A DNA stretch of 58,389 bases from positions 1 to 58,389 of the forward strand of contig JAMPGY010000006.1 in the NCBI GenBank assembly GCA_023663705.1, in the 5' to 3' direction. Origin of the DNA: Clostridium sp. Lineage in GTDB: Bacteria > Bacteroidota > Bacteroidia > Bacteroidales > Bacteroidaceae. The notes below the pieces were generated by a model. The model was not told the DNA's origin, ran no database searches, and was given only the letters and a program-made list of their open reading frames with translations. Positions 33,759 to 41,098 of this stretch are shown piece after piece. The position numbers and the translations under genes are program-made. Positions within the stretch are counted from its first letter, which is position 1; each line of letters begins with the position of its first letter.

Positions 33759-34697
33759 TCAGAGCCTATGCTCGTTGAGATAGCGTTCGGCTTCGATGGC
33801 GGCTTTGCATCCGCTGGCGGCAGCAGTGATGGCCTGACGGTAGTGGGGATCAGCCACATCACCGGCGGCAAATACGCCGGGAATTCCGGTGCGCGGTGTG
33901 CCGTCCTCGGTGATGATGTAGCCCACCTCATCCGTCTTCACCCATGGGCGGAAGATGTCCGAGTTGGGTTTGTGGCCGATGGCCAGGAAGAAGCCGTCGA
34001 TGGCGATGTCGTAGCGCTCCTCGTCCGGTTCTCCCAGACGCTTCACCACGTGGGCACCCTCCACACCGTTCTCGCCGAACAGGCCAAGGGTATTGTGTTC
34101 AAACAGCACCTCAATCTTGGGATTCTCCATCACTCTCTCCTGCATGATCTGGGAGGCACGTAAATAGGGTTTGCGCACAATCAGATAGACTTTGGAGGCT
34201 AATCCGGACAGGTAGGTGGCTTCCTCGCAGGCTGTGTCTCCGCCGCCCACCACGGCTACCGTCTTCTTGCGATAGAAGAAACCGTCGCAGGTGGCACAGG
34301 CGCTCACGCCCATGCCGGCATACTTCTTCTCGTCATCCAGCCCCAGGTATTTGGCGGATGCACCAGTGGCGATGATCAGCGTGTCAGCTTCCACCTCGTC
34401 ACCGTTGTCAAATGTCACCTTGTAGGGTGCTTGGCTCAGGTCGGTTCGGACGGCGATGGCACTGCGGATGTCCGCACCGAAGCGCTCGGCCTGCTTGCGC
34501 AAATCCTCCATCAGGTCGTTGCCTTCCACGCCTTCGGGATAACCGGGGAAGTTTTCTACTTCTGTAGTGGTGGTTAGCTGTCCGCCGGGTTGAATTCCTT
34601 CATACACCACGGGGCTCAGGTTGGCGCGGCCGGCATAGATGGCCGCTGTGTATCCGGCCGGGCCGGAACCTATAATCAAACATCTGATGTGTTCCAT
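33759..34697 (-). CDS. trxB: Thioredoxin-disulfide reductase
   Basis: An NADPH-dependent flavoenzyme of 312 aa that reduces thioredoxin in the cytoplasm. Motifs: FAD Rossmann loop IGSGPAGYTAAIYAGRA at the N-terminus, redox pair ACATCDGFFYRKK (Cys-Ala-Thr-Cys), NADPH loop VVGGGDTACEEA, and C-terminal FAD block GIPGVFAAGDVADPHYRQ. Length and order are typical of low-molecular-weight TrxR. It follows the lolA-like gene by 51 bp on the same strand and is probably part of an ftsK-lolA-trxB unit. Confidence 0.97.
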   Translation of the reverse strand: MEHIRCLIIGSGPAGYTAAIYAGRANLSPVVYEGIQPGGQLTTTTEVENFPGYPEGVEGNDLMEDLRKQAERFGADIRSAIAVRTDLSQAPYKVTFDNGDEVEADTLIIATGASAKYLGLDDEKKYAGMGVSACATCDGFFYRKKTVAVVGGGDTACEEATYLSGLASKVYLIVRKPYLRASQIMQERVMENPKIEVLFEHNTLGLFGENGVEGAHVVKRLGEPDEERYDIAIDGFFLAIGHKPNSDIFRPWVKTDEVGYIITEDGTPRTGIPGVFAAGDVADPHYRQAITAAASGCKAAIEAERYLNEHRL

Positions 34698-34748
34698 TGC
34701 TTTTGTTCTTTTATGTGATGATTATACATTATATATAGGATGATTCTT

Positions 34749-35387
34749 TTAACGCAGGTCGATCACTTCCGCATCGGGATAAAGCGACTTGTCGAACCGA
34801 AAATCTCTGTCAGTGAATTTCTGCTTGTCGGCATAGCGACCGACTACAATGCGTGTCCATGTGCCTCCTTGCAGAATGCGCACACACATGGGGGTGTAAC
34901 TCTTCTTGTCCACATCAAGCAGAATCTCCTGTATCTCCTGCTTGCCATTTTCGGCGGTCAGCCGCACCTCATACACGTCCTTTCCACGCAAAGTGTTTTC
35001 TTTCAGTGTGTAGTTGAATCCTTTTTTATATAGTCCGATAAAGGCATAGGGATTCATGGCCTGAATTTCTTCACGCGTGGGGGTGCTGACGTTTACCTCT
35101 TCGTTTTCGTGCAGATAGCTCCATTGGGTCTTGCCGTCGAACCAAGTTGTCAGCTGTCCTGTCTGCAAACGGAATTTGTTGCCTTTGATGTCCATTTGTC
35201 CTTCGGTACTTCCTTGGGTAGTGGTGCCTGTAAAGCTATCGGCACGGAAACCAATGCTGATACCTCCTCCCTTGGAGAAAGCGGCTGCGGCTGCGTCCAG
35301 CACTTTGCGGGCCTGGGCGTTTTTCTGTGCATGTAGCAACGGAGTGGAAGTTAGCAGCAAAAGGGGCAATAGATGTTTTATTTTCAT
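34749..35387 (-). CDS. LolA-like outer-membrane lipoprotein carrier protein
   Basis: A 212-aa exported protein. The signal peptide (MKIKHLLPLLLLTSTPLLHA) directs it to the periplasm. The rest resembles the LolA/LolB half-barrel: a helix with KVLDAAAAAFSKGGG, then strands FRADSFTG, GNKFRLQTGQLTTWFDGKTQW and IQAMNPYAFIGLYKKGFNY, which is typical of Bacteroidetes LolA-like proteins. Its placement directly after ftsK (33-bp gap) also matches that group. It is divergent from proteobacterial LolA, so carrier function is inferred from fold and context. Confidence 0.85.
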   Translation of the reverse strand: MKIKHLLPLLLLTSTPLLHAQKNAQARKVLDAAAAAFSKGGGISIGFRADSFTGTTTQGSTEGQMDIKGNKFRLQTGQLTTWFDGKTQWSYLHENEEVNVSTPTREEIQAMNPYAFIGLYKKGFNYTLKENTLRGKDVYEVRLTAENGKQEIQEILLDVDKKSYTPMCVRILQGGTWTRIVVGRYADKQKFTDRDFRFDKSLYPDAEVIDLR

Positions 35388-35420
35388 GAGGTTCGGGTGT
35401 TTGAGTGAATATTATACGGA

Positions 35421-37973
35421 TTATCTCATATTGTTGAGTCGCATTTCCAGATCCGTGTCATCGATGCAAAGTACCTCGCGGGGTTTGCTGCCTTGAGCCG
35501 CTCCCACGATGCCGGCTTTCTCCAACTGATCCATCAGACGTCCGGCGCGGTTGTAACCGATAGCAAACTTACGCTGAATCATGGATGTAGAGCCTTGTTG
35601 AGTGGCTACAATCAGTCGGGCGGCTTCTTCGAACATGGGGTCCAGATGTGCCATGTCCACCGTGCCCGCACTACCGTCCTCATCGCCTTCCATTTCCACT
35701 TTGGGCAATTCAAACGGTCCCACGTAGCTTTGTTGGCGTGCGATGTAGGCCGAGATGCGTTCCACCTCGGGCGTATCCACAAAGGCGCACTGCACGCGCA
35801 CGGGATCCGCACCAGTGGAGAAAAGCATGTCTCCCCGGCCTATCAACTGATTGGCTCCGGGACGGTCGAGAATGGTGCGCGAGTCTATCATGGCGCTCAC
35901 CTTGAAGGCCATACGTGCGGGGAAGTTGGCCTTGATGGTACCGGTGATGATATTCGTGGTGGGTCGCTGTGTAGCGATAATCATGTGTATGCCCACGGCG
36001 CGAGCCAATTGTGCGATACGGGCAATGGGTAGTTCGATTTCCTTGCCGGCCGTCATAATCAAGTCTCCGAACTCATCAATGATCACCACGATGTAGGGCA
36101 TGAAGCGATGCCCGTTCTCAGGGTTTAATTGGCGGTTTTTAAATTTGGCGTTGTATTCCTTCACGTTGCGGGCACGCGCTTTTTTCAGCAGGTCGTAGCG
36201 GGTGTCCATCTCGCTGCAGAGACTCTTCAGTGTCTGCACCACCTTGTTCACGTCCGTGATGATGGACTCACCCGGAGATTCGGCCACTTTGGCCAGAAAG
36301 TGATTCTCGATGGGGCTGTAGATGCTGAACTCCACCTTCTTGGGATCCACCATCACGAACTTCAGCTCGGCCGGATGCTTCTTGTACAGCAGAGAGGTGA
36401 TGATGGCGTTCAGCCCCACGGATTTACCCTGTCCTGTGGCACCGGCCACCAACAAGTGGGGCATCTTGGCTAAGTCCACCATAAACACTTCGTTGGTGAT
36501 GGTCTTGCCCAAGGCTATGGGTAGCTCGAATTCCGTCTCCTGAAACTTCTTGCTGTTGAGAATGCTTTCCATCGACACCATCTGCGGACGGGCATTAGGA
36601 ACCTCGATGCCGATAGTTCCTTTGCCCGGTATGGGGGCAATGATGCGGATGCCCAGCGCTCTCAGACTCAGGGCTATGTCATCTTCCAAATTGCGTATTT
36701 TAGAGATGCGCACACCCTTGGCCGGAGTGATTTCATACAATGTGATGGTGGGGCCGATGGTAGCTTTGATGGAGGATATGCTCACACCGAAGTTTTGCAG
36801 CACTTCGATGATCTGATCTTTGTTCTTATCCTGTTCCTCCAGATCCACGGTGGCGCCGTTGTCGGCATACTTGTCAAGCAGTTGCAACACCGGATACTGA
36901 TAGTGTTCCAGATCCAGTTTCGGGTCAAAGGGTTCGAGCGAGCCGCGTCCGTCCTCGTTGGCCACTTCTTCTTCCACAGGAGTCTCTATGTCCAGTTCCA
37001 GTTCGTCATTGTCATCGTCATCAGGATCTTTTTCGGAATCGTCTTTCTCAGGCAGAATGTCTTCTTCCTCCTCCGCTTCCGGCACAATAACACCTTCCGG
37101 CAGGTCTTCTTGAGGAACCGTCGTGTCTGTGTTCAGCACAAAATCGATAGTGACCGGATTGTCTTCACCGGAGAGTTGGGAGTCCGGAGTATCTTCCGGT
37201 TGGTGGTCGGCAGACGACAGGTCTGATACCGTTTCTTCGTTCTCTTCGTCAAGAACCTCCTTATCTTGCTTTCGTTTGTTAAGTTTTTCCTTAATATAGT
37301 CTGTGGGATTGAGCAGTTGGCGTATGGCTTGTATGGTACGGCTGCTCAGGTAGGCCAGGTAGGCTACAGCAGTGAGCAACAGGATGCTGAAGGTGATGGC
37401 CGAGCCTGTGCTTCTCGTCAGCCACCCGCTCACCGATTGGCCGTGCTGTCCGCCCGGATTGATATATTCCCATCCTTTCTGGTTCATGATGAAGGTGCTC
37501 AGGAAAAAAGAACCGCTGACCGAGAACCAGAACATGAGAAACATGCAGTTGAGAAAACATTTCCAAAAACGTATTTTGTAGGCTCGTGTCAGTTTCATTG
37601 AAGCCGCCATCAGCAATATAGGCAGAAAAAAAGCTCCCAGGCCGAAACATTGATCCATCCAATAATGGGCGCATTTGGCTCCCCAAGCGCCGGCCGTGTT
37701 GGTGTAACCTTCCCATGCTCCGCTTTCCACAAGGCTTTGGTCGTCTCCCCCCGTCATCAGGTAAGATATGAATGAGAGCAGCATGAACAGAGCCATGACC
37801 AACAGGAACAGTCCGCAGATAAAGCGTATTTTTTCCTTATGGCTGACCGTTTCATCGTCTGTTGGGGAGGTATGTTTCGGTGCTTTCTTTTTACTGTCGG
37901 ATTTACCACCGCTGCTACGCGTGGTCTTGTTGCCGAGCTTGGTTGTCTGCACGGTCTCTTTTTTCTTGGTCAT
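35421..37973 (-). CDS. ftsK: DNA translocase FtsK/SpoIIIE
   Basis: An 850-aa membrane-anchored DNA pump coordinating chromosome segregation and division. Four hydrophobic segments lie in the first 220 residues (for example FICGLFLLVMALFMLLSF, ITFSILLLTAVAYLAYL). An acidic linker, rich in E and D, spans about 245-345. The motor has Walker A GATGQGKSVGLN (about 508), Walker B YIVVIIDEFGDLIM and RPTTNIITGTIKANFPAR. The C-terminal gamma winged helix (IQRKFAIGYNRAGRLMDQLE) would recognise orienting sequences. A -7 box at 38002-38009 lies 29 bp upstream. Confidence 0.97.
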   Translation of the reverse strand: MTKKKETVQTTKLGNKTTRSSGGKSDSKKKAPKHTSPTDDETVSHKEKIRFICGLFLLVMALFMLLSFISYLMTGGDDQSLVESGAWEGYTNTAGAWGAKCAHYWMDQCFGLGAFFLPILLMAASMKLTRAYKIRFWKCFLNCMFLMFWFSVSGSFFLSTFIMNQKGWEYINPGGQHGQSVSGWLTRSTGSAITFSILLLTAVAYLAYLSSRTIQAIRQLLNPTDYIKEKLNKRKQDKEVLDEENEETVSDLSSADHQPEDTPDSQLSGEDNPVTIDFVLNTDTTVPQEDLPEGVIVPEAEEEEDILPEKDDSEKDPDDDDNDELELDIETPVEEEVANEDGRGSLEPFDPKLDLEHYQYPVLQLLDKYADNGATVDLEEQDKNKDQIIEVLQNFGVSISSIKATIGPTITLYEITPAKGVRISKIRNLEDDIALSLRALGIRIIAPIPGKGTIGIEVPNARPQMVSMESILNSKKFQETEFELPIALGKTITNEVFMVDLAKMPHLLVAGATGQGKSVGLNAIITSLLYKKHPAELKFVMVDPKKVEFSIYSPIENHFLAKVAESPGESIITDVNKVVQTLKSLCSEMDTRYDLLKKARARNVKEYNAKFKNRQLNPENGHRFMPYIVVIIDEFGDLIMTAGKEIELPIARIAQLARAVGIHMIIATQRPTTNIITGTIKANFPARMAFKVSAMIDSRTILDRPGANQLIGRGDMLFSTGADPVRVQCAFVDTPEVERISAYIARQQSYVGPFELPKVEMEGDEDGSAGTVDMAHLDPMFEEAARLIVATQQGSTSMIQRKFAIGYNRAGRLMDQLEKAGIVGAAQGSKPREVLCIDDTDLEMRLNNMR

Positions 37974-38001
37974 TATGGGTTACGTTTGCAAAAACTATAT
38001 G

Positions 38002-38009
38002 CAAAAGTA
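38002..38009 (-). promoter_or_regulatory. -7 promoter box for ftsK (TACTTTTG)
   Basis: A minus-strand TACTTTTG lies 29 bp before the ftsK ATG. It is divergent from the box at 38053-38060. Confidence 0.5.
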
Positions 38010-38052
38010 AATCAAATCCCCCAATCTTTCTATTTTTTACTTCTATTTTTTA

Positions 38053-38060
38053 TAACTTTG
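38053..38060 (+). promoter_or_regulatory. -7 promoter box for the DUF5063-exonuclease-RlmI operon (TAACTTTG)
   Basis: A plus-strand TAACTTTG lies 38 bp before the ATG at 38099. The upstream 60 bp are T-rich. Confidence 0.55.
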
Positions 38061-38098
38061 CCAAATCTAAACAAGACAAGAAAACGAAGAAGAACTTT

Positions 38099-38692
38099 AT
38101 GAACGAACAGTATTCAACGGTATACGCACACGATGTGATTGAGTTTGTGACGGTATCGGCCGAGTTTTGCGCCTACCTCGAGCAGTCAGAGCATCGCAGG
38201 AAGACGGATTTCGTTGAGACCACCCTCAAGCTTCTGCCCTTGCTCTATCTCAAGGCTTCTCTTCTGCCCCGTCTGGACGGTCAGGAGGACGTATGGATGG
38301 AGGAATACGTTACCGAACAGGACTACGAATGGCTGCGCGGAACGATTGCCGCAGTAATGGGGGAAAGCGACAGCTATCTGGAATTGTGTGGCGACGTGGC
38401 CTCGGGCAGTGAGGAGACCGCGCTGAAAACCGTGTCGGAGGAACTGGCGGACGTCTATCAGGCCGTGCGCAATTTTGTGGGAGCCTATCAGACCGGCAAC
38501 GAGGACAACATGAACGAGGCGCTGGCTGTGGTGGCTGCAAACTTCGAGCTTTATTGGGGGCAGACACTCACCGGAGTGCTTCATGCCCTTCACAAAATCA
38601 GATATGCCGTATCCGTTTCGGATGATATGGAGGATGAGGATGAATGTTGTGGGGAGCACGAATGCCATTGCGGGCATCACCACTCACACTGA
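38099..38692 (+). CDS. DUF5063 domain protein with Cys/His-rich tail
   Basis: A 197-aa cytoplasmic, mostly helical protein matching the Bacteroidales DUF5063 type; function unknown. The start is taken at the ATG at 38099 (MNEQYSTVYAHDVIEFVT), since the longer frame to 37862 crosses the promoter and ftsK start. The C-terminus, after an acidic stretch (DDMEDEDE), is CCGEHECHCGHHHSH, an evident metal-chelating tail of four Cys and six His residues. It is the first gene of a probable operon with the exonuclease at 38735 (42-bp gap) and RlmI-like gene, an order seen in related genomes. Confidence 0.8.
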   Translation: MNEQYSTVYAHDVIEFVTVSAEFCAYLEQSEHRRKTDFVETTLKLLPLLYLKASLLPRLDGQEDVWMEEYVTEQDYEWLRGTIAAVMGESDSYLELCGDVASGSEETALKTVSEELADVYQAVRNFVGAYQTGNEDNMNEALAVVAANFELYWGQTLTGVLHALHKIRYAVSVSDDMEDEDECCGEHECHCGHHHSH

Positions 38693-38734
38693 ATCCACGG
38701 TTGGAGTTGATATAAAGAGAGGTAAACGGAGAAC

Positions 38735-39391
38735 ATGAAATTATTGCACAACAAAATAGACAAGAAAACCATAGCTGATCTGCCGCGTGAGTTGTTTGAA
38801 GGCAGAATTTTCGTCATACAGAGTGAGGGGGAGGCCGACAAGGCGGTAGACTATCTGATGTCTTTCCCCCTGCTGGGAGTGGACACCGAGACCCGCCCGT
38901 CCTTCCGCAAGGGACACACCAACAAGGTGGCTCTGTTGCAGGTGTCCACTGATGATACTTGTTTCCTTTTCCGTCTCAACCGCATTGGTATCACGCCGTC
39001 CATTCTCCGTCTGTTGCAGGATGAGCGCGTGTGTAAGGTTGGGCTCTCTTTGCGCGACGATTTCCTGTCGTTGCACGAACGGGGCGAATTTGCACCTTGC
39101 GGCTTTGTGGAGTTGCAGGACTGGGTGAAGCGGTTCGGTATAGAGGATATGAGTCTTCAGAAACTGTATGCCAACTTGTTCGGAAAGAAAATCAGCAAGG
39201 GGCAGCGACTCACCAACTGGGAGGCCGACGTCCTCACTGAAGGGCAGCAGCGCTATGCGGCCACGGATGCGTGGGCCTGTGTGAAGCTTTATCGCGAATT
39301 GAAGGAAATGGAAGAGACCGGTTGCTACGAAGTGGTGAAGGTGGCCGAACCGGAACCGGCCGAGGTGGTGGCATCCCGACAGACCGACTAA
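38735..39391 (+). CDS. RNase D-like DEDDy 3'-5' exonuclease
   Basis: A 218-aa exonuclease. Active-site blocks: ExoI LLGVDTETRPSF (Asp, Glu), ExoII around KVGLSLRDDFLSL, and ExoIII YAATDAWACVKLY (Tyr-X3-Asp), which marks the DEDDy rather than DEDDh subclass. It lacks HRDC domains, so it is a single-domain protein shorter than RNase D. Substrate (RNA or DNA) is not known. It is 10 bp before the RlmI-like gene, so the two are almost certainly co-transcribed. Confidence 0.9.
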   Translation: MKLLHNKIDKKTIADLPRELFEGRIFVIQSEGEADKAVDYLMSFPLLGVDTETRPSFRKGHTNKVALLQVSTDDTCFLFRLNRIGITPSILRLLQDERVCKVGLSLRDDFLSLHERGEFAPCGFVELQDWVKRFGIEDMSLQKLYANLFGKKISKGQRLTNWEADVLTEGQQRYAATDAWACVKLYRELKEMEETGCYEVVKVAEPEPAEVVASRQTD

Positions 39392-39401
39392 ATATATAAA
39401 T

Positions 39402-40583
39402 ATGTATAGAAACTTATACCTGAAAAAAGGAAAGGAAGAAAGCCTGATGCGTTTTCACCCCTGGGTGTTCTCGGGGGCGGTTCATCATATCGATGGACAA
39501 CCGGAAGAGGGGGACGTGGTTCGCGTTTTGGCCTCCGACGGGCGCTTCATTGCCGTGGGGCATTGGCAGATAGGCTCCATCGCCGTGCGCATCCTGTCGT
39601 TTGAAGATATTATTGTGGATACCGCCTATTGGGAGCAGCGCCTGCGCCGCGCCTACGAGGTGCGTGTGGGCATCGGTGTGGCCGCACGGCCTGACAACGA
39701 CACTTACCGTCTGGTGCATGGAGAGGGTGACAATCTGCCCGGTCTGATCATAGACGTATATGGACGCACGGCCGTGATGCAGGCGCATAGCGTGGGTATG
39801 CATCACAGCCGTGAGGCCATAGCCGAGGCACTGTGTCGGGTCACGGACGGTGTTGTGGAAAATGTATATTATAAGAGTGAGACCACGTTGCCCTACAAGG
39901 CCGATTTGGGAGCTGAGAACGGGTTCCTGCGTGGAGGCGGTCCGGACAATGTGGCGTTGGAAAACGGATTAAAGTTCCATATCGACTGGATGAAGGGACA
40001 GAAGACCGGATTTTTTGTGGATCAACGCGACAACCGTTCTTTGCTGGAGCATTATTCGCGTGGACGCAGTGTGCTCAATATGTTTTGCTATACGGGCGGA
40101 TTCAGTGTGTATGCCATGCGTGGTGGAGCCCGTCTGGTGCATTCGGTGGACAGTTCGGCCAAGGCCGTGGATCTGGTCAACCAGAATATCGCGCTTAATT
40201 TCCCCGGTGATCCGCGCCATCAGGCTTTTGCCGAGGATGCCTTCAAGTATCTCGACACCATGGGGGGCGACTACGACCTCATCATCCTCGACCCGCCGGC
40301 CTTTGCCAAGCACAAGGACGCCCTGCGCCACGCCCTGAAGGGTTACACTAAGCTCAATGCCAAGGCGTTTGAAAAGATAAAGCCGGGCGGCATCCTCTTC
40401 ACGTTCAGCTGTTCGCAGGTGGTCACGAAGGATAATTTCCGCATGGCGGTGTTCACGGCGGCAGCCATGAGCGGTCGCAGTGTGCGCATCCTGCACCAGC
40501 TCCACCAGCCGGCCGACCATCCCATCAACATCTACCATCCCGAGGGCGAATACCTGAAGGGGCTCGTGCTGTATGTGGAGTAG
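39402..40583 (+). CDS. Class I SAM-dependent rRNA methyltransferase (RlmI-like) with PUA domain
   Basis: A 393-aa protein of the RlmI/RlmK class, which methylates cytosine-5 in 23S rRNA. The N-terminal about 75 residues form a PUA RNA-binding domain (MRFHPWVFSGAVHHIDG, DGRFIAVGHWQ). The methyltransferase core has VLNMFCYTGGFSVYAMRGGA (SAM loop) and IILDPPAFAKHKDAL (catalytic/target block), then a C-terminal ILFTFSCSQVV. The exact modified base is inferred from family only. It is last in its operon and is followed by the terminator at 40611-40652. Confidence 0.92.
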   Translation: MYRNLYLKKGKEESLMRFHPWVFSGAVHHIDGQPEEGDVVRVLASDGRFIAVGHWQIGSIAVRILSFEDIIVDTAYWEQRLRRAYEVRVGIGVAARPDNDTYRLVHGEGDNLPGLIIDVYGRTAVMQAHSVGMHHSREAIAEALCRVTDGVVENVYYKSETTLPYKADLGAENGFLRGGGPDNVALENGLKFHIDWMKGQKTGFFVDQRDNRSLLEHYSRGRSVLNMFCYTGGFSVYAMRGGARLVHSVDSSAKAVDLVNQNIALNFPGDPRHQAFAEDAFKYLDTMGGDYDLIILDPPAFAKHKDALRHALKGYTKLNAKAFEKIKPGGILFTFSCSQVVTKDNFRMAVFTAAAMSGRSVRILHQLHQPADHPINIYHPEGEYLKGLVLYVE

Positions 40584-40610
40584 GGGGAATAGCACCCTAA
40601 GCATAGGAAG

Positions 40611-40652
40611 AATGCCACACAAGATTGCTGTCAACCTTGTGTGGCATTTTTT
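40611..40652 (+). terminator. Intrinsic terminator of the RlmI-like operon
   Basis: A perfect 13-bp stem (40611-40623 and 40636-40648) is followed by a run of T on the plus strand, 27 bp after the stop codon. Confidence 0.85.
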
Positions 40653-40663
40653 GTGAAATGAGT

Positions 40664-40694
40664 TTTGCCTACGGCTTGACATTGGATAGGTTTG
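40664..40694 (+). promoter_or_regulatory. Putative promoter (TTTG-N19-TAGGTTTG) in a convergent intergenic region
   Basis: TTTG at 40664-40667 and TAGGTTTG at 40687-40694 are 19 bp apart, close to the Bacteroidetes -33/-7 spacing. No protein gene lies downstream on this strand until gyrA at 43942; the next element is the 44-bp inverted repeat. A short untranslated RNA starting near 40700 is possible. Confidence 0.35.
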
Positions 40695-40724
40695 TGGCTT
40701 GACCTTAGACAGGGCTACGGTATG

Positions 40725-40840
40725 GTCTGCGTTACGTGTACGTAAGGTGCTGCAGTACGTCTACATAAGGTGCTTCAATACACGTAAATAAGGAGGTTAT
40801 GTAGACGTACTGCAGCACCTTATGTATGTGTAATGCAGAC
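40725..40840 (+). repeat. 23-bp direct repeats within a 44-bp imperfect inverted repeat
   Basis: Arms 40725-40768 and 40797-40840 are complementary except at five positions, with 28 bp between them; the inner 25 bp match perfectly. Within it, units with AAGG at 40744, 40767 and 40790 repeat with an exact 23-bp period (40736-40758 and 40759-40781 share 19 of 23 bases, the third is degenerate). The rest of this 515-bp gene-free stretch (40584-41098) holds the two flanking terminators, an 18-bp AT palindrome at 40966-40983 and no convincing reading frame. Confidence 0.85.
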
Positions 40841-41033
40841 GAGTGTGTACGTATCCGGCGGGAGGCCGTGACAACAAGGCATGTTCTCCCCGCAATACGG
40901 TTTGATGCAGATTATGTTTCAATGGTTCAAACTGTTTGTAAATCAGAAAGAAAAGGTTCATTATTAATTCATAATTATGAATTCATGATTGAGGTGTTTG
41001 AGGACGGGTGTGTGCGGAGTATGGTCTTAACAA

Positions 41034-41077
41034 AGAATCCGGATGGAAGTCCTTGCCGGGTGTTCCATCCGGATTCT
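41034..41077 (-). terminator. Stem-loop downstream of clpC
   Basis: A perfect 15-bp stem (41034-41048 and 41063-41077) with a 14-nt loop lies 22 bp after the clpC stop. On the minus strand it is followed by TTTG only, so the U-tract is weak. Confidence 0.65.
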
Positions 41078-41098
41078 CTCGTGTGTGAAAGCGGGGCG

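Noticed and set aside
40966-40983. Perfect 18-bp AT palindrome as an operator
   Set aside because: Such AT-rich AATTCAT-type palindromes arise easily in AT-rich intergenic DNA and no gene start is nearby.
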